Position numbers and translations under genes: made by a program. A stretch of 64,000 bases of DNA from CATQGW01 sp965262235 (GTDB lineage Bacteria > Chloroflexota > Dehalococcoidia > Bin125), in assembly GCA_965262235.1 (NCBI GenBank), contig OZ253504.1:1302001-1366000 (forward strand). Direction: 5' to 3'. The notes beneath the pieces were generated by a model, which was not told the origin of the DNA, searched no databases, and was given only the letters and a program-made list of their open reading frames with translations. This document shows, piece after piece, positions 50,306-58,436 of the stretch (positions within the stretch are counted from its first letter, which is position 1; each line of letters starts with the position of its first letter).

Positions 50306-51418
50306 CTAGGGGATCACCTCCAGCTGCGGATAGCGGCGCACATTCTCGGCGTCGACGAAGCCCGGCCCGGTGACCAGCCGCCCGAAGGCGCCCCAACGCA
50401 GCAGCGCCTGGATGATGCCGCCCGTCTCCTCGTCCGGAGCGACCGCGCGGAAATACGCGTAGGCAACCGGCAGGAAGCCCTGCAGGTAGGCCTGCTGGTC
50501 GACCGCGAACAGAATCTCGCCCGCCTCGATCGCCGCCAGTACCTCGTCGGAGACGTCAAAGGTGGCGAGCAGGGCGGTGGAGCGGGCGTCGCGGATCGCG
50601 TCCATCGCCTCTTCCGCGACGCCGGAATTGAGCGCCAGCACGCCGTCGATGGTCGAGTCGCTCTGCAGCACGGTCTGGATCTTGACGGCGGTGCCGGTGC
50701 CGATCACATCCTGCCGGGCGTCGGTGGTGAGCAGCTCGACCGTCCCGCCGGCCAGCTCCATCGCGAGCGTGGCGTTTTCGCAGCGGCTGACCAGGCCGAC
50801 GTTGTTGGGCTCGTGGATGATGCAGAGCAAGCGCGTCACGCCGGCGGCAACGAGCCGTTCGCCGGCGGCGAGCCCGGCTACGCCGTCGGGCTGGCCGAAG
50901 TGGGTGATCGCTCCGAACTCGCGGCCGCGCTCCTCGCCCGAGTTGATCGAGAACACCGTGATCCCGGCAGCGACGGCGCCGCGGATCGAATCTTCCATCG
51001 CGTCGGGGTCGGCCAGGGACACGACGATCACGTCGTAGCTCTGGGAGACGGCGTTGTCAACGAGGCGAATCTGTTCCTGCACGTCGCCGCTGCCGTCGAA
51101 GCGCACCTCAAGGCCGAACTCACGCTGGGCGGCGTGGGCCCCGGCGGCGACCTGGTCCCAGAACGGATCGCCGACGCCGCCGTGGGTGACCACCGCGACG
51201 CGAATATCCGTCGGCGGCAACCCGGTTGTCCCTGCGGTGAGCTGGGTGACCGAGTCGATCCGGCAGACGAACGCGGCCAGCATCGCCAGTGCGATCACGG
51301 CGAGCATGATCACGAGCACCGGGTCGATGCGCCGACGCGCCCGCTGGAGCAAGTCGCCGCCCCCTCGCAGCTGTTCCGACTCGCGCACCTGGCACAGCCT
51401 GGCGCAGCCGGCGCGCAT
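50306..51418 (-). CDS. Membrane-anchored sugar-binding protein of the ABC importer, paralogue
   Basis: 370 aa from the ATG at 51416-51418, preceded by GGAG; frames above that run into the divergent phosphodiesterase gene. About 35 residues precede one hydrophobic helix (VLVIMLAVIALAMLAAF), which has no convincing lipobox and may be an uncleaved anchor. The binding fold has RVAVVTHGGVGDPFWDQVAAGAHAA, YDVIVVSLADPDAMEDSI and FAVDQQAYLQGFLPVAYA. It is first in the importer operon. Two different binding proteins suggest two ligands. Confidence 0.83.
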   Translation of the reverse strand: MRAGCARLCQVRESEQLRGGGDLLQRARRRIDPVLVIMLAVIALAMLAAFVCRIDSVTQLTAGTTGLPPTDIRVAVVTHGGVGDPFWDQVAAGAHAAQREFGLEVRFDGSGDVQEQIRLVDNAVSQSYDVIVVSLADPDAMEDSIRGAVAAGITVFSINSGEERGREFGAITHFGQPDGVAGLAAGERLVAAGVTRLLCIIHEPNNVGLVSRCENATLAMELAGGTVELLTTDARQDVIGTGTAVKIQTVLQSDSTIDGVLALNSGVAEEAMDAIRDARSTALLATFDVSDEVLAAIEAGEILFAVDQQAYLQGFLPVAYAYFRAVAPDEETGGIIQALLRWGAFGRLVTGPGFVDAENVRRYPQLEVIP

Positions 51419-51421
51419 CGG

Positions 51422-51427
51422 TATGCT
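51422..51427 (+). promoter_or_regulatory. Candidate leaderless -10 element of the phosphodiesterase gene
   Basis: TATGCT ends 7 nt before the ATG at 51435, and there is no clear Shine-Dalgarno sequence. The spacing fits a leaderless mRNA, as at 24639-24644. It overlaps the divergent binding-protein start region. Confidence 0.35.
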
Positions 51428-51434
51428 ACTCCGT

Positions 51435-52010
51435 ATGCGAATCGGTCTGATCTCCGACACCCACGTGCCCGAGGCCGGCAATGAGCTCTGGCCGCAGGTC
51501 TACGAGCGCCTCGCCGGCGTCGATCTGCTGCTGCACGGCGGCGACATTCACGATGTTCGGCTGATCGATCTACTGGAGCAGGTCGCGCCGATCTACGTCG
51601 CGCGCGGCAACGGCGACGACGGCAGCGGCGGCCGGCCGGTGCAGCCCGAAGACCCGCGCCTGCGCGAGGCCTGGACGCTGGAGCTGGAAGGCTTCCGGGT
51701 CGGCCTGACGCACGACATGGCGCTGCCCGAGTGGCCGCCCTACCGCACCGTCGAGAGCATGATGGAGCGCTACTTCGGCGGGCCACAGCATGTGGTCGTG
51801 CATGGCGACACGCACGTGGCCTCGGTCGAGACGATCCGCGGGGTGCTGCTGATCAATCCGGGCAGCCCGATGTATCCGCGCAACCTCGACACGCGGATGG
51901 GGACGCTGGGATTCATCGACATCGAAGACGGCCGGCTGCACGCCTGGTTGGAGCAGATCGACGAAGACGGCACCCATCTGATCCGCGAGCAGCCCAAGTA
52001 CTCCTACTAG
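51435..52010 (+). CDS. YfcE/MJ0936-type metallophosphoesterase
   Basis: 191 aa. The two-metal site motifs of small calcineurin-like phosphodiesterases are complete: LISDTHVPE (residues 5-13), LLHGGDIHD, VARGNGDDG (in place of GNHD/GNCD), HDMALP, VVHGDTHVA and INPGSP. Family members hydrolyse phosphodiesters such as cyclic nucleotides or artificial substrates; the natural substrate is unclear. I chose the ATG at 51435; an ATG at 51423 would add MLLR. It is divergent from the importer. Confidence 0.88.
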   Translation: MRIGLISDTHVPEAGNELWPQVYERLAGVDLLLHGGDIHDVRLIDLLEQVAPIYVARGNGDDGSGGRPVQPEDPRLREAWTLELEGFRVGLTHDMALPEWPPYRTVESMMERYFGGPQHVVVHGDTHVASVETIRGVLLINPGSPMYPRNLDTRMGTLGFIDIEDGRLHAWLEQIDEDGTHLIREQPKYSY

Positions 52011-52116
52011 CTAGAAGTACCGCTACCAATCGGTCGTTCCACCTCGGCGGGCCGCTCGCGAGTACCCTGTTGACTGCGCCGGCCCCGTCAGCACAGCGTC
52101 GGCGCAGAGGAACAGA

Positions 52117-52605
52117 GTGGCTGGAATCCGTGTACTCGTGCCGTTCGACCGCTCGTCGGCGAGCCGCCGTGGGCTGGACGTGGCGCTGAAGCTCGCCGGC
52201 GTCGATCGGCGGAGGTCGATCGTGCACCCGGTCTACGTGGTCGAGGTGGACCGCGGCCTGGCGATCGACGCCTATGTGCCGAACCTCGCGGCGGCGGGCG
52301 AAGCGGCGTTGTCGGAGGCCGAGGCCGAGGCAAAACGCGCGAAGGTCAAGTGCGACAGCTGGCTGCTGCAAGCGCGTGACGCCGGGCCGGGCATCGTTGA
52401 GGGGGCCGCCAACGCCGACATCGATGTGGTTGTGATCGGCGTCGGGCGGGCAACGACGATCGGTGACCGCGGCGACATGCAGACGGCGCACGCGAGGAGT
52501 AGCGGGATCGCGATCGACCTCGGCACCACTGCGGACTATGTGCTCAGCCACGCCCCGTGCGAGGTGATCGTGGTGCGCGAATCCACCGAACCGATGCAGG
52601 ACTGA
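52117..52605 (+). CDS. Universal stress protein A-like protein
   Basis: 162 aa. A UspA-type alpha/beta fold is suggested by IRVLVPFDRSSASRRGLDVALKLA at the start, DVVVIGVGRA in the middle and TADYVLSHAPCEVIVVRES at the end. The latter matches the usual (S/T)xxxxhhxxxxCPVhVVR ending. The ATP loop GxxG(9x)GS is not well kept, so nucleotide binding is uncertain. The start is GTG with AGAGGAAC upstream. Two nucleotides separate it from the first TrkA-type gene. Confidence 0.8.
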   Translation: MAGIRVLVPFDRSSASRRGLDVALKLAGVDRRRSIVHPVYVVEVDRGLAIDAYVPNLAAAGEAALSEAEAEAKRAKVKCDSWLLQARDAGPGIVEGAANADIDVVVIGVGRATTIGDRGDMQTAHARSSGIAIDLGTTADYVLSHAPCEVIVVRESTEPMQD

Positions 52606-52607
52606 CC

Positions 52608-53009
52608 ATGCGGGTCGTGATCATGGGCTGCGGGCGACTTGGCTCAACACTCGCCGCCGAGCTTGACGCCGAGGGGCACAGCGTGGTGGTGATCGATCAG
52701 GATGCGTCGGCGTTCAACTGGCTGCCCGACTCGTTCCGCGGCCGCACGGTATTGGGCAGCGGCGAAGATGTCGCCGTGCAGGCCCGCGCAGGGGCCCCGC
52801 AGGCGGACATCTTCCTGGCGCTGGCCAACGGAGACAATCGCAACGCGATGGCTGCGCAGATCGCGCTGCACATCCACGGCGCACGTCGCGTGGTGGCGCG
52901 GATCTACGATCCTGAGCGGGCCGAGATCTACCGCGAACTGGGCATCCGCGTCGTCAATCCGACAACCGTGCTGGACGCACTGGTGCGGGAAGCGGCCTTC
53001 GAGGCCTGA
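52608..53009 (+). CDS. TrkA-N (KTN/RCK) domain protein, single domain
   Basis: 133 aa. The Rossmann motif is VVIMGCGRLGSTLAAELDAEGHSVVVID (residues about 3-30), followed by DIFLALANGDNRNAMAAQIA. It contains only the N-terminal nucleotide-binding domain of TrkA-type regulators, which gate potassium channels or transporters according to NAD(H) or ATP. The ATG follows the Usp stop. The second TrkA protein starts 14 nt downstream, so the two probably form a hetero-oligomer. Confidence 0.85.
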   Translation: MRVVIMGCGRLGSTLAAELDAEGHSVVVIDQDASAFNWLPDSFRGRTVLGSGEDVAVQARAGAPQADIFLALANGDNRNAMAAQIALHIHGARRVVARIYDPERAEIYRELGIRVVNPTTVLDALVREAAFEA

Positions 53010-53023
53010 ACAGCGGAGGCCCG

Positions 53024-53689
53024 GTGTACATCATCGTCGTTGGCGGGGGCAAAGTTGGCTGGGGCGCGGCGCGCGACCTGATGGGGAACGACCACGAGGT
53101 CTGTCTGATCGAGCGCGATCCGCAGACCGCGTGGGCCGTCAACGACGAGCTCGGCGAGGTCGCGGTGGTGGGCGACGGCACGGAGGTGCGGGTGCAGCGC
53201 GCGGCCGGGATGAACCGCGCCGATGTGGTGGTCGCGGCGACCGGCCGCGACCAGGTCAACCTGGCCGTTTGCCAGATCGCGCAGCAGCGCTTCGGGATCG
53301 CGCGCGTGATCGCGCGGATCAATGACCCGCGCAACGAGGCGATCTTTCGGGCGGTGGGTATCTCGGCGACGATCTCCGCGACCCGCGCGATCCTCTCGAG
53401 CATCGAGCACCAGGTCGACTCGAACATGATCCGGCTGCTCGAGCTGGGCAGCAGCGAGTTTGAGCTGGTGGAGATCGTGATTCCGGCCGAGGCGCGGGCG
53501 ATCGGGCTGCCCGTGCGGCACCTGGGGCTGCCGCCGCGGACCCTGCTGACGTTGATCCTGCGGCCGGGCGGGCGTCCGGAGGTGCCGGGCCCCGACACGA
53601 TGATCGAGGCGGAGGCGGTCGTGCTGGCGGTGACCGAGCCGGCGCAGGAGGACCGACTGCGTAGACTGCTGACCGATACCGCAACATGA
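53024..53689 (+). CDS. TrkA family protein (TrkA-N plus TrkA-C)
   Basis: 221 aa. The Rossmann domain starts MYIIVVGGGKVGWGAARDLMGNDHEVCLIERD, then DVVVAATGRDQVNLAVCQIA. A C-terminal TrkA-C domain (about 140-215) includes FELVEIVIPAEARAIGLPVRHLGLPP. The start is GTG with GGAGG 4 nt upstream. It partners the preceding single-domain protein. No potassium channel or transporter gene is in the window. The pheA start overlaps its stop by 4 nt. Confidence 0.87.
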   Translation: MYIIVVGGGKVGWGAARDLMGNDHEVCLIERDPQTAWAVNDELGEVAVVGDGTEVRVQRAAGMNRADVVVAATGRDQVNLAVCQIAQQRFGIARVIARINDPRNEAIFRAVGISATISATRAILSSIEHQVDSNMIRLLELGSSEFELVEIVIPAEARAIGLPVRHLGLPPRTLLTLILRPGGRPEVPGPDTMIEAEAVVLAVTEPAQEDRLRRLLTDTAT

Positions 53690-54534
53690 CCACTCACAGC
53701 AGACCACAGCGCGTCGCTTACCTGGGCCCGCCGGGCACGTTCTCGGAGCAGGCGGCCGTGCTCTATGACGCCCACGCCGAGCTGGTCGCCTGCGCCACGA
53801 TCACGACTGCGGCGGAGGCGCCAGTGCGCGGCGCCGCGGACTGCGCGATCATCCCGTTCGAGAATTCGATCGCCGGCTCGATCGGCGAGACGCACGACCT
53901 GATCATCCACCACCTCGATCTGCGGATTCGCGACGAGCTGGTGCTGCCGATCGAACACTGCCTGATCCTGCCGCAGGACTCGCCGACCGCCGAGATCGAG
54001 CTGATCATCTCGCACACGCAGCCGCTGGCGCAGTGCCACCAGTATTTGCAGCGGCGGTTCCCGAACGTGCGCACGGAGGCGACGCTCTCGACCGCGGACG
54101 GCGTGGCGCGGGCGATCGCGCACGGCCCCGGCGCGGCGGCGATCGGCCCGCGACGCGCGGCTGAGATTCACAACGCGCACATCGCCGAGATCGGGATCGA
54201 GGACGACCACCGCAACGCGACCCGCTTCGTCGTGCTCGCCCACGAGGATCACGCGCCGACCGGCGACGACAAGACGACGCTGGTGTTCAGCACGGCCAAC
54301 CGCCCGGGCGCGCTGCTGAGCGCGCTGCAGCGCTTCGCCGAGCGCGAGATCAACCTCACGCGGATCGAATCGCGGCCGGCCCGCGAGCGGCTCGGCGTTT
54401 ACCTGTTCATCGTCGACTGCGACGGTCACCGCAAGGATCCTGGGTTGGCCGGGGCGCTCGGCGACCTTGAGCAGGACCTCGATCGGCTGCGGGTCGTCGG
54501 CTCCTACCCACGCGCCGAGCCCTCAACGGCGTAA
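53686..54534 (+). CDS. pheA: Prephenate dehydratase
   Basis: PheA (282 aa) turns prephenate into phenylpyruvate in phenylalanine synthesis. VAYLGPPGTFSEQAA, CAIIPFENSIAGSIGETHDLI and the catalytic TRF motif in HRNATRFVVLA (residues about 177-187) are present. A C-terminal ACT domain (STANRPGALLSALQRF; INLTRIESRPARERLGVYLFIVD) provides phenylalanine feedback control. There is no chorismate mutase domain. It overlaps the TrkA gene by 4 nt. Confidence 0.95.
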   Translation: MTTHSRPQRVAYLGPPGTFSEQAAVLYDAHAELVACATITTAAEAPVRGAADCAIIPFENSIAGSIGETHDLIIHHLDLRIRDELVLPIEHCLILPQDSPTAEIELIISHTQPLAQCHQYLQRRFPNVRTEATLSTADGVARAIAHGPGAAAIGPRRAAEIHNAHIAEIGIEDDHRNATRFVVLAHEDHAPTGDDKTTLVFSTANRPGALLSALQRFAEREINLTRIESRPARERLGVYLFIVDCDGHRKDPGLAGALGDLEQDLDRLRVVGSYPRAEPSTA

Positions 54535-54539
54535 CGCCG

Positions 54540-55376
54540 ATGCCCGAGATACCCGAGCTGGAACATGTCAGCGGTGTACTCCGCGAGCGACTCGTCGGCC
54601 GGGCGATCAGCGCGGTCGAGGTCTCGCGACCGATCGTGATCCGTCTACCGCGCGAGCCGTTCGTTGAGGGCCTGACCGGGGCCACGCTGCGGGACGTGCG
54701 CCGGCTGGGCAAGTTCCTGCTGCTGGAGTTCGACCGTGATCAGACGCTCGTGGTCGCGCCGATGCTGACCGGGCGCTTCCAGTGGACGGGCGACGCGAAG
54801 CCACACGCGCGCACCTGCTTCACGTTGCACTTCGGGGCCGGGGGCGAGGGCGTCGGCGAGCAGGGCAGCGGGCTCGCGATTCGCTACATCGACGAGCGGT
54901 TCCTCGGCAAGGTCTACCTGGTCGCGAGCGACCAGCTCGACGGGGTCCCGGTGCTCGGGGAGCAGGGGCCCGACGCGCTCGACCGCGAGCTGACGGAGGA
55001 CGTGTTCCTCGCGCGGCTGCGCCGTTATCGCGGGCAGGTCAAGAACGTGCTGGTGAACGCCAAGTTCATCGCCGGGATCGGCAACGCCTACGTTGACGAG
55101 ATCCTGTTTGAGGCCGGCATCCACCCGTTCGCGCCCGTCAAGGACCTCACGCCGGAGCGCCGCGCCGGCCTGTACCGCGCGATCGGCAGCGTGCTGAGCT
55201 GGGCCAGCGAACGAGCCGCGGAAGAGATCGGAGAACGGATCGACAAGAAGCCGCGCGATTTTCTGCGCGTGCACCGCAAGGGCGGCGAACCCTGTCCCAG
55301 CTGCGGCGCGACGATCTCCGAGGTCACGCCGAACCGCCGGATCACGTCGTTCTGTCGCTCCTGCCAGCCGCGTTAG
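54540..55376 (+). CDS. mutM: Formamidopyrimidine-DNA glycosylase
   Basis: MutM/Fpg (278 aa) excises oxidised purines and nicks the DNA. The catalytic Pro and Glu follow the start Met (MPEIPELE), RRLGKFLLLEF carries the conserved Lys, and NAKFIAGIGNAYVDEILFEAGIHP is the helix-two-turn-helix. The zinc finger is CPSC...CRSCQ at the end. The first residues read MPEIPELE, not the commoner MPELPEVE. It follows pheA by 5 nt and overlaps the convergent HNH stop. Confidence 0.93.
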   Translation: MPEIPELEHVSGVLRERLVGRAISAVEVSRPIVIRLPREPFVEGLTGATLRDVRRLGKFLLLEFDRDQTLVVAPMLTGRFQWTGDAKPHARTCFTLHFGAGGEGVGEQGSGLAIRYIDERFLGKVYLVASDQLDGVPVLGEQGPDALDRELTEDVFLARLRRYRGQVKNVLVNAKFIAGIGNAYVDEILFEAGIHPFAPVKDLTPERRAGLYRAIGSVLSWASERAAEEIGERIDKKPRDFLRVHRKGGEPCPSCGATISEVTPNRRITSFCRSCQPR

Positions 55377-55915
55377 TCGCCGATCACCGGCAGCGGCTCG
55401 AGGCCGGGGATGAACTGGCCCCAGCCGGGCTGCCGATCGAGGTAGCGGGCGAAGAGGTGCGCGAAGGTAGTTTTGGGCCGCACGGGCGATGTGCGCAGCG
55501 CCATCCGCGCCTCTTTGGGCGTGCGGCCGGCCTTGCGGTGGTTGCAGGAGCGGCAGGCGGAGACCAGATTTTCCCAGGAGTGGCCGCCGCCGCGGGCGCG
55601 CGGGACCACGTGGTCGAGCGTCAGCTCCGCCTTGTGCGACCCGCAGTATTGGCAGGTGTGGCGGTCGCGCGCGAAGACTTCGCGGCGCGAGAGCCGCATG
55701 ACCGGGCGCGGCCGACGGATGAAGTAGACCATCCGAATGATGCTGGGGACAGCGAACTCAGCCGTGACCGTGCGCAGCAGCGCGACGGCCTGATCGAGCT
55801 GATCGATGACTTCGGCCTTGCCGCGCGCGACGAGCACGACAGCCCGCCGCACGTTGCAGACGTGCAGCGGTTCGTAGTTCTGATTCAACACCAGAACCGG
55901 CTGATTGAGGAGCAT
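55373..55915 (-). CDS. HNH endonuclease family protein
   Basis: 180 aa. The HNH core is RDRHTCQYCGSHKAELTLDHVVPRARGGGHSWENLVSACRSCNHRKAGRTP (about residues 82-132), with two CxxC zinc pairs and the catalytic His in LDHVVPR. The N-terminus PVLVLNQNYEPLHVCNVRRAVVLVARGKAEVI is typical of a widespread housekeeping HNH subfamily of unknown function. The ATG at 55913-55915 was chosen; the open frame above lacks similarity. It is convergent with mutM. Confidence 0.87.
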   Translation of the reverse strand: MLLNQPVLVLNQNYEPLHVCNVRRAVVLVARGKAEVIDQLDQAVALLRTVTAEFAVPSIIRMVYFIRRPRPVMRLSRREVFARDRHTCQYCGSHKAELTLDHVVPRARGGGHSWENLVSACRSCNHRKAGRTPKEARMALRTSPVRPKTTFAHLFARYLDRQPGWGQFIPGLEPLPVIGD

Positions 55916-56022
55916 GATGCTCAAGCCTCGCACAGTGCGATCCCCGCGCGACGGCCCGAGAGCCCCTGCGCGCGAGGTGAATCGCTGGGGAGAGCTTACC
56001 AAATTGGCGCGAAATTGAGCGT

Positions 56023-56559
56023 TCAGAGGCCGAGCGGGGTCGGTGCGTCCTCGAGGCCGGCGAGGAACTCGTGCAGCGCGACGTCAAACGAGTCGGGCAA
56101 CAGGGCGCGCACGACCGGGACGTTGTTGAGCATCACGGCGCCCAGCTGCGACTGGGCGACCTCCGCCGGGGCGCCGGGCAGCGGTGCGTAGACGGCGACG
56201 GCGATCAAGGCTTGCACGAGGACCACACTGATCATCAACCCGAAGACCAGACCGGCGGCGCGGTCGGCCCAGCCGAGCATCAGGACATCGGCGGTGCCGC
56301 GCAGCAGCGCGCCCGCGACGCCGCCCAAGACGACGATCACGGTGGCGATCGCCACGAAGCTGGCGAAGCGCATGATTGCGGTCGGCTCGTCGGCGATGGC
56401 GAGGTCGACGATCACTCGCTCGTGGTACGCGCCAGCAACGAGCACGGCGACGAGCGATGCGCCGAGCAGCACGGCCTTGCGCAGGAAGCCGAGCCGCCAG
56501 CCCGCGACAGCGAGCACGACGACCAACACCAGGATGGCGATATCGATCCAGTGCACCAC
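56023..56559 (-). CDS. CvpA family membrane protein
   Basis: 178 aa with four or so hydrophobic helices (DIAILVLVVVLAVAGWRLGFLRKAVLLGASLVAVLVA at the N-terminus). The CvpA layout includes the early GWRxGFxRK motif and a central helix pair. The family was named for colicin V production; its general role is unclear. The start is one of two adjacent GTG codons at 56554-56559. It ends 107 nt before the HNH gene starts on the same strand. Confidence 0.82.
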   Translation of the reverse strand: MVHWIDIAILVLVVVLAVAGWRLGFLRKAVLLGASLVAVLVAGAYHERVIVDLAIADEPTAIMRFASFVAIATVIVVLGGVAGALLRGTADVLMLGWADRAAGLVFGLMISVVLVQALIAVAVYAPLPGAPAEVAQSQLGAVMLNNVPVVRALLPDSFDVALHEFLAGLEDAPTPLGL

Positions 56560-56594
56560 GCTCCCAGCACCCCGCCGACCCTCACTCTACCAAC

Positions 56595-56980
56595 GGCCGG
56601 AGTGGTGGGCGCGCACATCCCCGACGGCGCCGGGCTGGATGCGCTGTTCGGCGACGGCCTCCCGCGGATCGCCGGCACCGCCAATCCCGAGGGCACGGCG
56701 CGGCTCGGCGACGACGGCCACTCGCTGCACGGGCGCTGGTCGTTCGCCAGCGGCATCCGCCACTGCGAGTGGGTGCTGGCGAACGTCGCGACCGGCTGGC
56801 ACGCGATCGAGTTCCTGCTGTGGGGTCAGGACCTGAGCCCGGTCGGGCCCGGCTCACGACCGGTCGAGGACTACACGGTCGACGCCAATGCGGACCGCCG
56901 CGCGGGGTATCTGCTGATCGTCACGGACCTGCTGATCGACGATCTGGAGAGTCTGGTCGGCGCCTGGGCGCCGGGCTTGC
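56595..56980 (+). pseudogene. Fragment of an imelysin (peptidase M75) gene
   Basis: In frame from about 56595 the translation includes NVATGWHAIEFLLWGQDLSP with the M75 GxHxxE motif, then RPVEDYTVDANADRRAGYLLIVTDLLIDDLESLVGAWAPG. This is the middle of an imelysin. No start codon, signal peptide or N-terminal domain precedes it, and the about 60 residues before NVATG (GLDALFGDGLPRIAGTANPEG and on) are not recognisably imelysin. It breaks near 56980 into another frame. Confidence 0.7.
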
Positions 56981-57218
56981 CGACGATCGGCCCGTCTTCG
57001 GCGCGTCGGGCTCCGAGTGGCGGACGGCGCCGCTGTGGGGGATCGGCCTGATTCCGACGGTGAACGGTCACACGCGCCTGCTGCACGGCGGGCGCGCTCG
57101 TGACATCGGGGAGGCGATCCTCTGGCACGGCGGCGAAGCGGCGTCATCGCGCGAGGCGTTCCGCGAGCTGTCGGCCGAGGAGCGACAGGCGCTGATCGAT
57201 TTCATCAACTCCCTATGA
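56981..57218 (+). pseudogene. C-terminal fragment of a di-heme oxidoreductase (DUF1111)
   Basis: A frame different from the imelysin fragment reads DDRPVFGASGSEWRTAPLWG, then LIPTVNGHTRLLHGGRARDIGEAILWHGGEAASSREAF and a stop at 57216-57218. This is the C-terminal about 75 residues of the DUF1111 family, normally about 450-500 aa with two CxxCH heme sites, all missing here. Its stop still overlaps the next ATG (ATGA), the ancestral operon junction. Confidence 0.72.
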
Positions 57219-57910
57219 ACGCGAGCGAGAGCAGAGTTTCCATGTCCAGATGTCGCCTGGTCGCCGCCGCGCTGTTCGTTGTGTCGCTCGTATTGTTGCG
57301 CGGGTGCGGCGGCGGCGTGAGCCGGCGCGAGGTGCTCGCGGACCTCACCGACCACGTCATCACTCCGCGCTTCGAGGCGGCCGCGGCGTGGGCCGTCGCG
57401 CTCGACGCGACCGTGTCGACGCTGACGACTCAGCCCAGCAGCGACGCGCTTGATGACGCGAGGGAAGCGTGGCGCAGCGCTCGCGGCGCGTGGTCGCGTA
57501 CGGCAGCGATGTGGTTTGGTCCGGTCATGGAGCGTCGTTCAGGTCCGTTGATGAACTGGTGGCCGATCGATCCGGAGCTGATCGAGACGACGCTCGCCGA
57601 GCGCGACTCGATCAGCCCGGAGGACGTGCGGGACCGCTTCGCGTCGACGCAGCGCGGGCTCAGCGCGCTCGAGTACCTGCTGTTTCAGAACGACGACCGG
57701 CTGCTGCGGGAGCTCGGCGAGCCGAGCTCGCGATTCGGGGAGTGCCTGCGCGCGCTCACCGCGGTCATCCCTGAGGAGACGGCGGGTGTGCGCGATGCCT
57801 GGAGCGGCGCGGACGGCGACCAGTTCGTCGGTCGCGGCGATCGAGTGGTCGCCGAGTCGCTGGCGATCGCCGATCTGATTCGCGTGACGATCTTCCTGAC
57901 TGAGACGGCT
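57215..57910 (+). pseudogene. Truncated lipoprotein imelysin-like gene
   Basis: A signal sequence with lipobox (VVSLVLLRGCGGG) is followed by an imelysin-type N-terminal half: REAWRSARGAWSRTAAMWFGP, GPLMNWWPIDPELIE and STQRGLSALEYLLFQND with the GxxxxE motif. After about residue 230 (IADLIRVTIFLTETAEA) the sequence becomes that of another gene in another frame. About the last third of a normal imelysin is missing. The frame happens to stay open to 58126, so a chimeric product is possible. Confidence 0.68.
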
Positions 57911-58433
57911 GAGGCGGCGCAGACCGGCCAAGCTGATCCAGCCGCCAGAGCCGCGCGCCCTGGCCGATGGCGGTCAACCGACGCGTCGGGCGCGAGCGCT
58001 GGTGCTGATCGGGCTCGTCGCCCTCGCCGTCCAGATCATGGTCCCGCTCAGGCATCAGCTCTATCCGGGCTCGGTGCGCTGGAACGAGGAGGGCTACCGC
58101 TTCGGCTGGCGGGTGCTGCTGACTGAGAAGGTGGGCGCGGTCGAGTACCGCGTGACGGACTCTTCGGACGGGCGCACGTGGCTCGTCGATCCGGCGACGT
58201 ATCTGAGTGCGCTGCAGGCGGAACGGATAACGACGCAGCCGGACCTGATTCTCGCCACGGCGCGGATGATCCACGGTGACTACGCCGCACAGGGGCCGGA
58301 TGTCGAAGTGCGCGCGGACGCGTTCGTCGCAGTCAACGGCCGGCCTCACGCACGCCGGATCGATCCGGAGATCGACCTGGCGCGTGAACGGCAGGGTGTG
58401 GGCGCGAAACGCTGGATCCTGCCCGAGCCGTAG
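57911..58433 (+). pseudogene. C-terminal fragment of an HTTM (gamma-carboxylase-like) gene
   Basis: The frame carries VQIMVPLRHQLYPGSVRWNEEGYRFGWRVLLTEKVG, then VDPATYLSALQAERITTQPDLILATARMI and GPDVEVRADAFVAVNGR, ending at 58433. This matches the soluble C-terminus of HTTM/VKGC-family membrane proteins. All but one of the helices that should precede it are missing. A GTG at 58002 could initiate a 143-aa peptide, but no ribosome-binding site was seen. Confidence 0.7.
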
Positions 58434-58436
58434 CAG

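Noticed and set aside
58002..58433. A separate 143-aa gene starting at the GTG at 58002
   Set aside because: The HTTM-like similarity continues upstream of that GTG to about 57915 in the same frame, so it is better explained as the tail of a broken gene.
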